From an uncultured Gammaproteobacteria bacterium (GTDB lineage: Bacteria; Pseudomonadota; Gammaproteobacteria; Cardiobacteriales; CAKMZF01), in contig CAKMZF010000005.1 of the NCBI GenBank assembly GCA_929200405.1, positions 1-37,115 of the forward strand: DNA of 37,115 bases. Reading direction: 5' to 3'. The translations under genes and the position numbers were made by a program. Positions 1 to 9,736 of the stretch are shown piece by piece. Positions within the stretch are counted from its first letter, which is position 1, and each line of letters starts with the position of its first letter. Below the pieces are notes generated by a model. The model was not told the DNA's origin, searched no databases, and was given only the letters and a program-made list of their open reading frames with translations.

Positions 1-128
1 AGTTAGCGACAATAGGCGCAGGATCTACCGTCACCGGCAACATAGAAGCTGGTGGACTTACATTGAGCCGCTCGCCTAGCAAACATCTGTCAAAGTGGCA
101 GCGCCCAGCTAAGAAGCAAAAGTCGTGA
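1..128 (+). CDS. glmU: GlmU C-terminal fragment (bifunctional UDP-GlcNAc pyrophosphorylase / GlcN-1-P acetyltransferase), 5' truncated by the window edge
   Basis: Frame 3 reads LATIGAGSTVTGNIEAGGLTLSRSPSKHLSKWQRPAKKQKS*, which resembles the left-handed beta-helix tail of GlmU. The stop overlaps the GTG of the next gene (GTGA). Confidence 0.85.
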   Translation, partial: LATIGAGSTVTGNIEAGGLTLSRSPSKHLSKWQRPAKKQKS

Positions 129-2293
129 GCCTAGATCCTTCCCTACTGCTTGATGGATTAAACGACGCCCAGCGCGAAGCCGTTGCGGCACCATTACAGC
201 CGATACGTGTTCTCGCAGGCGCTGGCAGTGGCAAAACACGAGTTTTAGTACAGCGTATTGCATGGTTGCTAAGTATAGAAGGCGCTTCGCCTTATAATAT
301 TCTTGCGGTAACATTTACCAATAAAGCAGCGATGGAAATGCGCGATCGCGTTCAACGATTGCTTAACCAACCCGTTGATAACTTCTGGATTGGCACATTT
401 CATGGAATCACCCATAAGCTTTTGCGGATTCACCATGAAGAGGCCAAGCTCCCTAAGACTTTTCAAATTTTAGATTCAGATGATCAACTGCGCACTATCA
501 AGCGAGTCATGCGGGCAATGGGTGTCGATGATAAACGTTATACCCCACGCAGTGCCCAGCACTTTATCAACGGTCATAAAGATGAAGGTCGTCGTCCAAA
601 AGATATTCCGCTTAAATCGCATGACCCAAATTTACAGGTATGGTTAAGTCTTTACACGGCTTATGAAGCAGCATGTCAACAAACTGGCGCTGTAGATTTC
701 GCAGAATTGCTGCTGAGAACCGTTGAGCTATTAGACCAAAACCCAGATATTCAAAAGCATTATCAGCAGCGGTTTCAGCATATATTAGTAGACGAGTTTC
801 AAGACACCAATTCTATTCAATATCGTTTAATCAAACTGTTAAGCGGACAGCAAGGCAGTGTTTTTATCGTTGGTGATGACGACCAATCGATCTACGGCTG
901 GCGCGGTGCTAAAATTGAGAATATACATGCCTTTCAAGAGGATTATCAAGACACTGAAACTGTCCGTTTAGAGCAAAACTATCGCTCCTCAGGCAATATA
1001 TTAAAAGCCGCTAATGCAGTTATTGATAATAATGTTCAGCGACTTGGAAAAAACTTGTGGACCGCAGATGGCGATGGTGAGCCAATTGTGCTCTACGCCG
1101 CTAGGAATGATTTAGAAGAGGCGCGCTTTGTTGCTGAAAAAGTGCAACTCTGGGTCAATGCCGGAAATCAACGTAGTGATATCGCGATATTATACCGCTC
1201 AAATGCCCAATCCCGTGCCTTTGAAGAAGTCCTTATTGCCATGCAAATCCCCTATCGAGTTTACGGTGGACTGAGGTTCTTTGAAAGAGCGGAGATTAAA
1301 GACTCGCTAGCTTATCTGCGCTTAGCTACTCATCAAGATGATGACACAGCATTTGACCGAGTAATTAATACCCCAACCCGAGGACTTGGCGAGAAGTCTG
1401 TTGATACTATTAGAGTCTACGCAAAAGACAACCAATGCTCGCTATGGCAAGCATCTGTGCATTTATTACAAGCTGATGGCTTAAGCAAGCGTGCCGATAC
1501 CTCTCTACGGGCATTTTTAGAGTTAATTTTAAATCTGCAAAAAGAAATACATAGCACTCAGAAATTAGCGGATGTAATCGATTTGATCAATCAGAAATCC
1601 GGTATTCTCACCATGTACAAAGACAGCAAAGATCCGCGTGCCGAAGACCGAGTGGAAAACTTAGAGGAACTGATTAACGCAGCCGCGAGCTTTCACACTG
1701 AGCAAGGTCTAGATATGGAACCTCCCATCGTAGAATTTCTTGCCAATGCTGCTCTAGAAGCAGGCGAAGGGCAATCTTCACAGTGGGACGATTGTGTGCA
1801 ATTAATGACTTTACACTCTGCCAAAGGGCTAGAGTTCCCTGTAGTCTTTCTCGTTGGTGTAGAAGAAGGACTCTTCCCTTCTCAACGTAGTGAATCTGAC
1901 CCTGAAAGGCTTGAGGAAGAGCGTCGGCTTGCCTATGTAGGGATAACCAGAGCTATGGAACAATTGGTCATCAGTTACACAGAAAAGCGTTATGTCCATG
2001 GCAAAGAGTCTTACCCATTACCATCTCGTTTTATTAATGAAATTCCCGATGATCTGATGGTTGCTGTACGGCCGACAGCCAGTTACCATCAACCCAGATC
2101 ACCAAGCTACGCTCCAGAGCCCTCGCCTGCGTTAAATGGTATTTCCAAAGGCACTTATGTTGAACACCCTAATTTTGGCGCTGGTGTGGTGCAAAAAATC
2201 GAAGGCAGCGGCAACAAAGCTCGAGCACTGGTAAGCTTTGAAGAAGGTGAAAAGTGGTTAGTGCTCGCTTATGCTAAACTAAACGTCCTATAG
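125..2293 (+). CDS. uvrD: DNA helicase II UvrD (SF1 helicase)
   Basis: LLDGLNDAQREAVAAP, Walker A AGAGSGKT, VDEFQDTN, GDDDQSIYGWRGA, QNYRSS and VGITRAMEQL motifs; GTG start. Confidence 0.95.
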   Translation: MSLDPSLLLDGLNDAQREAVAAPLQPIRVLAGAGSGKTRVLVQRIAWLLSIEGASPYNILAVTFTNKAAMEMRDRVQRLLNQPVDNFWIGTFHGITHKLLRIHHEEAKLPKTFQILDSDDQLRTIKRVMRAMGVDDKRYTPRSAQHFINGHKDEGRRPKDIPLKSHDPNLQVWLSLYTAYEAACQQTGAVDFAELLLRTVELLDQNPDIQKHYQQRFQHILVDEFQDTNSIQYRLIKLLSGQQGSVFIVGDDDQSIYGWRGAKIENIHAFQEDYQDTETVRLEQNYRSSGNILKAANAVIDNNVQRLGKNLWTADGDGEPIVLYAARNDLEEARFVAEKVQLWVNAGNQRSDIAILYRSNAQSRAFEEVLIAMQIPYRVYGGLRFFERAEIKDSLAYLRLATHQDDDTAFDRVINTPTRGLGEKSVDTIRVYAKDNQCSLWQASVHLLQADGLSKRADTSLRAFLELILNLQKEIHSTQKLADVIDLINQKSGILTMYKDSKDPRAEDRVENLEELINAAASFHTEQGLDMEPPIVEFLANAALEAGEGQSSQWDDCVQLMTLHSAKGLEFPVVFLVGVEEGLFPSQRSESDPERLEEERRLAYVGITRAMEQLVISYTEKRYVHGKESYPLPSRFINEIPDDLMVAVRPTASYHQPRSPSYAPEPSPALNGISKGTYVEHPNFGAGVVQKIEGSGNKARALVSFEEGEKWLVLAYAKLNVL

Positions 2294-2336
2294 AAATTCA
2301 ATGAGTCAATCAACAATTTAACAACTGTATAATCCC

Positions 2337-3140
2337 ATGAAAACAAAAATTTTTATTCTGTTATCTCTACTTACTACACTTGCAGCTTGTAGCACAACCT
2401 CTGGCGGCCTAGCTATGGTCAACAAATACCAAGGAAACTGGCAAGGATGGGACTCTGTACTACAAATTGCACAAGAGGCAATGACATCAGCAGATGGCAT
2501 ACCACTGGTTGATATTGCGGACATGCAGGCGCGCGCAGATGGCGAGCCCCATATTGCTGAACTTACTGAAGAGCAACAGCTAAAAATCGCCGAGGCACAG
2601 GCAAATAGTGAGTACCCTAGTTTTTCAGTAGCTACTGGTGACATTCTGCTAACTATTTTTGCCAATGGTCAGCTATACAATACCAGGATTGAAAACTTGC
2701 CGGTAGACACCTATGGTGCTCCAACCGCCAGCTCTGCTAGCAAGATATTTAATGCTGCTGCGTTAATTAAGCAACAGGCCTTCGATCAAGATGTCATTCT
2801 GGTGCCGAAAACCGCAATCCCTGATGTCAATGGAGACGGTATTGCTATAGCTCAGAATACGGTAACCGTGAGCAATGATACCCTTGAAGACAGCAATAGC
2901 AGTTATCAAAATGACGAAGAGCCTGTTGTTGAGCCACCTACTGAACAGCTCACACCTGTAGTCGTGCCAACTCACACAGTGCAAACAAGCACAACAGAAG
3001 TGCAAACACCAGCATCTGTTCAAAATCAGGTACAAATACAGCCTCAAGTGCAAGTCTCATATGAAACTACATCGACCATAACTATCATAGATAGCAGCTC
3101 CATCCCATTTATGACAGAAGGCGAGGTTATTCAACAATAA
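2337..3140 (+). CDS. Putative lipoprotein of unknown function with low-complexity C-terminus
   Basis: Signal peptide with lipobox (LTTLAAC); V/Q/P/T-rich C-terminal tail. Confidence 0.6.
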   Translation: MKTKIFILLSLLTTLAACSTTSGGLAMVNKYQGNWQGWDSVLQIAQEAMTSADGIPLVDIADMQARADGEPHIAELTEEQQLKIAEAQANSEYPSFSVATGDILLTIFANGQLYNTRIENLPVDTYGAPTASSASKIFNAAALIKQQAFDQDVILVPKTAIPDVNGDGIAIAQNTVTVSNDTLEDSNSSYQNDEEPVVEPPTEQLTPVVVPTHTVQTSTTEVQTPASVQNQVQIQPQVQVSYETTSTITIIDSSSIPFMTEGEVIQQ

Positions 3141-3165
3141 GGCTAATCTCTACTAACAAATATTA

Positions 3166-3200
3166 GTGATAGTTTACTCACAAAAGCCGCAAACTATCAC
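3166..3200. terminator. Hairpin downstream of the lipoprotein gene
   Basis: 10-bp perfect inverted repeat GTGATAGTTT ... AAACTATCAC with a 15-nt loop; no clear T tract. Confidence 0.4.
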
Positions 3201-3317
3201 CGGCTAGACTATCGTTCTTTCTCTGGCCTAGCTATTCACCATAACCTTTATATTAATAACTGCAGCACCGCTACCTTGATATAACAACGACTAATTTAGC
3301 CCTGCAAGAGAGTTCCT

Positions 3318-4679
3318 ATGCAAACCACTGATGACAAACAAGCAGATGATTCACAGTCACACCTAGGCGTTAGCGGACTTCTTAGCAGCAAACGATTCTT
3401 ACCTCTGTTTCTCACCCAATTTTTAGGTGCCATGAATGATAATTTTTACAAACAAGCCTTAATTATCTTAGTCACCTACCAACTTGCTAAACAAAACAAT
3501 CTAGATGCGGCATCGCTAACCGCACTAGCAGGTGCTGTTCTCATCCTCCCTTTTTTACTTTTCTCCTCCATTGCTGGCAGGTTAGCTGACAAATACGACA
3601 AAGCCGCTTTAATTCGAAAGATCAAATTCTGTGAGATAATTATCATGGGCTTTGCTGGAGCCGCCCTATATTATCAAAACCTATTTTTCTTATATCTGGT
3701 GCTTTTTTTCCTCGGCCTGCAATCAACATTTTTTGGACCATTAAAATACGCAACTCTACCATTTCATCTCTCTAAACATGAACTATTAGCTGGCAATGCC
3801 TTAATTGAGGGCGGTACCTTTCTAGCTATCCTATTTGGTAGCATCATTGGAGGGCTAGTAGTTAGTGCTGACTATGGTCTCTCTATCACCACTATCGGCA
3901 TGTTATCTGTAGCAATCATTGGCTGGCTAGCCTCCAGAGCTATTCTCCCTGCTGCTGCACCAAATCCAGATACTAGAATCAGTGTCAATATCTTTGCTGA
4001 TAGCCTTACCATTATTAAACAAGCATTCTCAAACACAAGGGTAAAACACTCCCTGTTGGCTATTTCTTGGTTTTGGGCAGTTGGCGCCATCGTGCTTGCA
4101 CTGCTGCCTATCATAGCCGAAGAAATACTCAGAGCTGATGAAACCGTAGCAACCCTGTTTATGGCGCTATTCTCCATCGCTATCGGCATCGGCTCGCTCT
4201 ATACCAACAAAAAACTCAATGGAGAAATAAGCTGCCAATACAGCGCTATCGGCATGTGGGTCATCAGCATTGCTCTGGTTGCCTTATATTTTATATTACC
4301 ATTGGCAACCGTAGATTCCTCTACAGAACGACAGCTATTAACTGGCATTACCTTCTTCACCGTCCCTATTAACTATCTACTGCTGCTAATTCTATTTATC
4401 ATGGGATTTGCCGTGGGCCCTTATATCACCCCGCTCTATGCACTTATGCAGCATGCCGCCGATCCACAATACAAAGGCATTACCATAGCCGCTTCTAATA
4501 TTATCAATTCTTTTTTCATCGTATTCAGCGCATTACTACTCATTGTCTGCAAGCAAACTCTGAAACTGAGTGTTGCAGAAATTTGTTTTATTACCGCAAT
4601 AGTGAATATAATGGCATTTATAAATATAAAAAAACTATTAAAGCTTGAGGAAACCACCAAACATGAGTCCAACTTCTAA
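3318..4679 (+). CDS. MFS transporter, LplT-like (lysophospholipid transporter family)
   Basis: 12-TM MFS-like sequence (FLTQFLGAMNDNFYKQAL); overlaps the start of an Aas-like gene, as LplT commonly neighbours Aas. Confidence 0.8.
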   Translation: MQTTDDKQADDSQSHLGVSGLLSSKRFLPLFLTQFLGAMNDNFYKQALIILVTYQLAKQNNLDAASLTALAGAVLILPFLLFSSIAGRLADKYDKAALIRKIKFCEIIIMGFAGAALYYQNLFFLYLVLFFLGLQSTFFGPLKYATLPFHLSKHELLAGNALIEGGTFLAILFGSIIGGLVVSADYGLSITTIGMLSVAIIGWLASRAILPAAAPNPDTRISVNIFADSLTIIKQAFSNTRVKHSLLAISWFWAVGAIVLALLPIIAEEILRADETVATLFMALFSIAIGIGSLYTNKKLNGEISCQYSAIGMWVISIALVALYFILPLATVDSSTERQLLTGITFFTVPINYLLLLILFIMGFAVGPYITPLYALMQHAADPQYKGITIAASNIINSFFIVFSALLLIVCKQTLKLSVAEICFITAIVNIMAFINIKKLLKLEETTKHESNF

Positions 4680-6702
4680 TACCAACAATAATAACACCAC
4701 TAATGCGCTACCTGCTCTAGAGCCGAACCAGCTCACCGTATTGGCATTTAGAAACAATGCCACAATAGAGAGCGACTTCTTAAACAAGCAATATCCTAAT
4801 AAGATACATTGGATCACCGCAGCTGAAGTTCAAAACTTTGATGCCATTGATCTTGGAGCCTTAGCAAGTGAACTACAGCAAAAACAGCAATATCTTGCTG
4901 TTAAGTTCAACACAAGCCATTTTGATGACTGGAGAGTTTATGAATACCCAGCGCGCATGGCGATGGCATTATCAGCACAAGTGTTGCCCTGTACAATTAT
5001 CGGCAGCATCCACCACCAAAGTCGTTACAATGACACTGGCGAACCCATTATTTCCGGTATTAAACTCAGCGCAGCATTTGGAAAAGCAATCTCCCTAAGT
5101 CAAAACAGTGCACTATCAGAAGCTGCTTTTCAAGTATTAGATGCCGTATTAGCAACCGAGCTACATAGCCAACTTTATGATGAAACTCTACTCACCGCAT
5201 TGCTACGCGTCAAAAAAATATACGGCAAAAATCGCGTTGTTTTAGATGACGTACGTCAAACTCCCATGGATTACAAAACCCTATTCAAAGGGGCTTTTGC
5301 TCTGGGAAACGCCCTCACTCGGATAACATCCCACAAAGACAATGTTGGAGTATTGCTGCCCTCAAGTGGTGCTGCTGTTGTTGCCATACTTGCCCTGCAA
5401 GCCTACGAGAGAACGCCCGCCATTTTAAACTTTAGCGCGGGTATCCAATCGTTAACGGCGGCTATTGAAACCGCGGAACTTAAAGTTGTACTGACTTCAA
5501 AAGCATTTATTCAAAAAGCGGAGCTAACAGATGTGATCGAAGCGCTCTCTAAGCATGCCAAAATAGTCTACTTAGAAGACGTTCGTAAATCCCTGAGCCT
5601 CATGGACAAAATAAAAGGTGCTATAGGCTTGCTTAAGCCCGAATGGCTAGTGCCCAAAGGCAAAGGCACAGATACCGCAGCAATACTATTTACCTCAGGC
5701 TCTGAAGGCACTCCTAAAGGGGTTGTCCTTAGTCACAATAACTTTCTTGCCAATAGACTACAGGTACTCAAGGGCGTTCACGTTACCCCAAACGATGTCA
5801 TGTTTAACGCCCTACCAATATTCCATAGCTTTGGTCTAACTGTTGGCGTATTTACCCCTTTGCTCTGTGGTGCAAAAACCTACCTCTACCCGTCACCACT
5901 GCATTACAAGATCATCATAGATAAGATTGAAGAACACCGTCCCACTATCTTTTTAAGTACTGATACCTTTCTCAAGGGCTATGCTCGTATTGCAAACGAA
6001 GACTCATTTTCATCGATTCGACTGCTAGTCTGTGGTGCTGAAAAAGTACGAGATGATACCCGTGCTTATTGGAAAGAGAAATACAATATCGATATCTTAG
6101 AAGGCTACGGAGCCACCGAATGCACACCTGTAATTAGTGCCAACACGCCTATTGCCTCCAAGCCCAACAGCGTTGGTCGTCCGCTAGCAGGTATAGAATA
6201 CAAACTGCGTCCTGTAGAAGGCATCAGCAAAGGTGGAAAACTGGTTGTCAAAGGCCCTAATGTCATGAGTGGCTACCTACGCTATGACAACAAAGGCGTG
6301 ATAGAGCCCCCTGAAGAAGGCTGGTATGACACCGGTGATATCGTTGAGATCGATGGCGAAGGTTACATCACCATTCAAGGGAGAGCCAAGCGCTTTGCTA
6401 AGATTGGTGGAGAAATGGTGTCTTTAACCGCTGTTGAAGATTTGGCATTGCATACCTGGCCTAATATTCGTCACGCCGCGGTCAGTATTCCCGACCCGAA
6501 GAAGGGTGAAAAAATCATCTTGGTTACTGAGCACACCAACGCCAAACGCACAGAAATGATGGAGCAAGCTAAAGCTACTGGCTTTGCTGAGCTAGGAGTG
6601 CCCAAGACCTTTCATTACACAGAAGAAGTGCCGGTACTAAACTCTGGTAAAACCGACTATGTGAAGCTACAGAAAATTGTAGAAGCAGAGCTTTCTAACT
6701 AA
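4663..6702 (+). CDS. Aas-like acyl-[ACP] synthetase (AMP-binding enzyme); likely start at 4663 (MSPTSN)
   Basis: AMP-binding motifs LFTSGSEGTPKGVVLSH, GYGATECTPV, GWYDTGD; N-terminal part partly resembles the end of a PlsC domain. Confidence 0.8.
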   Translation: MSPTSNTNNNNTTNALPALEPNQLTVLAFRNNATIESDFLNKQYPNKIHWITAAEVQNFDAIDLGALASELQQKQQYLAVKFNTSHFDDWRVYEYPARMAMALSAQVLPCTIIGSIHHQSRYNDTGEPIISGIKLSAAFGKAISLSQNSALSEAAFQVLDAVLATELHSQLYDETLLTALLRVKKIYGKNRVVLDDVRQTPMDYKTLFKGAFALGNALTRITSHKDNVGVLLPSSGAAVVAILALQAYERTPAILNFSAGIQSLTAAIETAELKVVLTSKAFIQKAELTDVIEALSKHAKIVYLEDVRKSLSLMDKIKGAIGLLKPEWLVPKGKGTDTAAILFTSGSEGTPKGVVLSHNNFLANRLQVLKGVHVTPNDVMFNALPIFHSFGLTVGVFTPLLCGAKTYLYPSPLHYKIIIDKIEEHRPTIFLSTDTFLKGYARIANEDSFSSIRLLVCGAEKVRDDTRAYWKEKYNIDILEGYGATECTPVISANTPIASKPNSVGRPLAGIEYKLRPVEGISKGGKLVVKGPNVMSGYLRYDNKGVIEPPEEGWYDTGDIVEIDGEGYITIQGRAKRFAKIGGEMVSLTAVEDLALHTWPNIRHAAVSIPDPKKGEKIILVTEHTNAKRTEMMEQAKATGFAELGVPKTFHYTEEVPVLNSGKTDYVKLQKIVEAELSN

Positions 6703-6717
6703 TAGCCATGAATAAAG

Positions 6718-6745
6718 TATGGCAGCTGGCCTTACAGCTGCCATA
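6718..6745. terminator. Bidirectional hairpin between convergent genes
   Basis: 11-bp perfect stem TATGGCAGCTG GCCTTA CAGCTGCCATA; weak T tract. Confidence 0.5.
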
Positions 6746-6785
6746 TCCAAACAAACCCAATATAGAACAATTCAGTACCTCCAAA

Positions 6786-8078
6786 CTACACTGCTTCCGT
6801 TATCTCCATACCTAATAAAGCCATATTCTCCCAATAGCTAGGGAACGTCTTATTCACACAGCTCGGGTTCTCAATAATAATGCCAACCAGCTTTATCGCC
6901 GCCAAAGCAAAACTCATGGCAATGCGATGATCGTTATAGGTCGGAATTGAAGTACTGCTATGCTCCGCTTGAAGCAGGGGATCACCATGGACAATCAAAT
7001 CATCGCCCTCTATTTCAGCCAACCCCTGCTTGATCAGATTTAATCCGGTAAACATTGCCTCTATTCGGTCGCACTCTTTAACCCGCAAATTTTTAATGCC
7101 GGTAAAGCGCACAGTGCCCTGATTAAATGCCGCTAATACCGCTAAGGTCGGTATAGAATCTTGAATCTGCGAGCCATCGACCTCTAGCGGTATATTCGGA
7201 AATTTTTGCATCACATAAAGCGACTGCACATCCGGCTGCAAACTGTCCTCTAGTTTTGTGAGATTTGAAATCACGACTTCCTCTCGACTCAGCATATTAG
7301 CAGCCCAGAAGTAAGTGCAACCGGAATAATCCGGTTCCACTGCATAAAGAGATCTCTGGTAGCTATTTGCCGAAATCTGCCAGCCATTACACTCAACACT
7401 AGTTATGCTTTGATATTCAGCACCAAAGTCTCTCATTATCTGCAAAGTCAACTCAATATAGCCCTTAGCATCTAAAGCTTCCCAGTTATCGACCTCTACA
7501 ATCAACCCCGCTGGTAATAAAGGCGCAATCATCATCAATGCAGAAATATATTGGCTAGACATCCCTCCATCGATAGCGACACGCTGTTGAATTGCTTCCA
7601 AGCCATTGTTGTCTATCACCACAGGTAATGAACCTGTCTCAGAGCGGCAGCGATAACCTACACTTTGCAAAGCATCTATCAGCGGCTGAATGGGCCGTTT
7701 ACGCATATCCTCATTGCCATCTATCTCCACATATCCTGCCACTAAACAACAAGCTGCTGTTAGAAACCTTGCGGCAGTACCAGCATTACCGATAAATAAC
7801 TTCTGTGTTGGAACTGTTAACTTACCAGTAGACTGCACTCGTATTTCCTCGGCATTTAGAGGGCTTATTATCACCCCCATTTGCCGCAAGGCTTCCGCCA
7901 TATATTGAGTGTCATCGCTAATCAAGGCCCCTGTAATAGTGGTTTCCCCCTGAGATAAGGCAGCGATCAATAAAGCGCGATTGGTAATAGATTTTGAACC
8001 CGGGACAATAACTGCCCCCTGTAATGTTTGATCTGTGCAGCGCAAAGAAATTGGCTGGCTAGCTTCCGAGTTGTGCAA
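6786..8078 (-). CDS. aroA: 3-phosphoshikimate 1-carboxyvinyltransferase (EPSP synthase)
   Basis: PGSKSITNRALL, GNAGTAARFL, DGGMSSQ, RVKECDRI, YNDHRIAMSFALA motifs. Confidence 0.95.
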   Translation of the reverse strand: MHNSEASQPISLRCTDQTLQGAVIVPGSKSITNRALLIAALSQGETTITGALISDDTQYMAEALRQMGVIISPLNAEEIRVQSTGKLTVPTQKLFIGNAGTAARFLTAACCLVAGYVEIDGNEDMRKRPIQPLIDALQSVGYRCRSETGSLPVVIDNNGLEAIQQRVAIDGGMSSQYISALMMIAPLLPAGLIVEVDNWEALDAKGYIELTLQIMRDFGAEYQSITSVECNGWQISANSYQRSLYAVEPDYSGCTYFWAANMLSREEVVISNLTKLEDSLQPDVQSLYVMQKFPNIPLEVDGSQIQDSIPTLAVLAAFNQGTVRFTGIKNLRVKECDRIEAMFTGLNLIKQGLAEIEGDDLIVHGDPLLQAEHSSTSIPTYNDHRIAMSFALAAIKLVGIIIENPSCVNKTFPSYWENMALLGMEITEAV

Positions 8079-8272
8079 TTGAATATCCTATTTAGCAAAA
8101 GCAGTCCGCATAGACTTTACAGACTGGGGACTAAATCATAGGCAAGCTCACAGGCAGCGTCAACTGCTAACATCGCTCCACTATTCATGATGTCTAAAAA
8201 TATACGCTAAATATTTCCTAAAACTTAATAATTATATCGAGCAAAACTAACCCAGAAGCACTTATTTCAACC

Positions 8273-9313
8273 CTACTTGAGCACACCCATTTCCTTATAA
8301 AAACGCTCAGAACCGGGATGTAAAGGCACACCGATCCCTTTGGTCGCTGCCTCTAAGGTAACAAATTTACCTTTTTGATGACCGTCATGTAAAAGCTGTC
8401 GGCTGGCATCATTCCAAAGCGCTTTAGTAATGCTATAAATCAACTCTTCATCCTCATTGACGCTGGTGAACCATTGCGCAGCGACAGCAATAGTAGAAAC
8501 ATTCTCCGTCAAACCATTATAAGCACTTGCTGGCACATCGCTTTGCGAGAAAAAAGCATGCTCCTCTCTCAAACTATCGGCGCCAGCTCCATCAATGGCT
8601 ACTAATTTGATCGGCACCTCAGCGGCCAAGTCTACCACCGACGCGGCAGGATAGCCTGCTACTACAAAAAAAGCATCAATTTTTCCATTCTTTAAAGCCT
8701 CGGTCGCCGCATAGCCTTTGAGTGCTTGAACATCCATATCACTTTCACTCAACCCATAAGCCTCTAAGACCAGCTTAGCATCAACATAAGTTCCTGACGC
8801 TGGTTCATCCAGTGAGACACGCTTATCGCTTAAATCTGCCACCGTATTTATATCACTATCCGCTAACGTTACCAGATGAATATGCTCATCAAATAAAGAG
8901 GCAATCGTTCTTAGCTCTGTTGCAGGCGGCTTGCCTTCCATAGTACCAGTGCCCGTGTAAATCCAATACGCCACATCAGATTGAGAGAAACCTGAATTTC
9001 TAAGCTTAGCGACAATCGCATTTAAATTATCTAACGAGCCGCGTGAAGATACAGCAGAGGCAATTAAGTTATCGACCCCGCAGCTACCGCCCTCATCACA
9101 CTCTCTAGAACCTGGTGGTTTTGAAATTGCATTGGCAATCAAACCACCAATCGGATAATAAGTATAGGCAGTGCCGCCAGTGCCAATGGTAAAAAACTTT
9201 AACTCATCGGCAGCAGCAAGCGTTGAGCTGGCAGTGCATAAGAATGCTGAGGACAGCAGCACAGACGCCAAACTAGCAAAAAATTGAGATTTAATTTTCT
9301 TAAAAAATTCCAT
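8273..9313 (-). CDS. TAXI-family TRAP transporter solute-binding protein
   Basis: Signal peptide then FFTIGTGGTAYTYYPIGGLIANAIS; PLHPGSERFYKEMG terminus typical of TAXI proteins. Confidence 0.9.
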   Translation of the reverse strand: MEFFKKIKSQFFASLASVLLSSAFLCTASSTLAAADELKFFTIGTGGTAYTYYPIGGLIANAISKPPGSRECDEGGSCGVDNLIASAVSSRGSLDNLNAIVAKLRNSGFSQSDVAYWIYTGTGTMEGKPPATELRTIASLFDEHIHLVTLADSDINTVADLSDKRVSLDEPASGTYVDAKLVLEAYGLSESDMDVQALKGYAATEALKNGKIDAFFVVAGYPAASVVDLAAEVPIKLVAIDGAGADSLREEHAFFSQSDVPASAYNGLTENVSTIAVAAQWFTSVNEDEELIYSITKALWNDASRQLLHDGHQKGKFVTLEAATKGIGVPLHPGSERFYKEMGVLK

Positions 9314-9606
9314 AGAAAGTCCCTTTTACCGGTACACCAAATGCTGTAGATAGATTTAGTCTAAGACAACGAATTTTTTAAGTAAAATAAACCAAACCAC
9401 CTCCCTCGATAACACTCATAAATGATGTAATACCAGAGGAATAGCTAAAAAACATGAAAATTTGGTATCTTTTAAATCCCCCCCGCTCAATAGTTACTAC
9501 GGTGTTGTGCAAAATGAAAAAATATCATCACTAATTGCCTAAATAAGAGAGTCAAAACCAGGTAGAATTCCCATTGGAGACCAGCAATTATAGATCTACA
9601 TAATTA

Positions 9607-9651
9607 TTAATATAAGCAATACTAACTATAGCCTATCATTGCTTATATTAA
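9607..9651. promoter_or_regulatory. Long perfect inverted repeat upstream of acnA
   Basis: TTAATATAAGCAAT (9607-9620), 17-nt spacer, ATTGCTTATATTAA (9638-9651). Confidence 0.6.
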
Positions 9652-9736
9652 GTACTACTACATAAGGTTAATTAGAGGTAATTTATGATAGAATCCCGAC
9701 CCATTAAGCCCTCTCTATCCTAATCTGGAGATCAAT

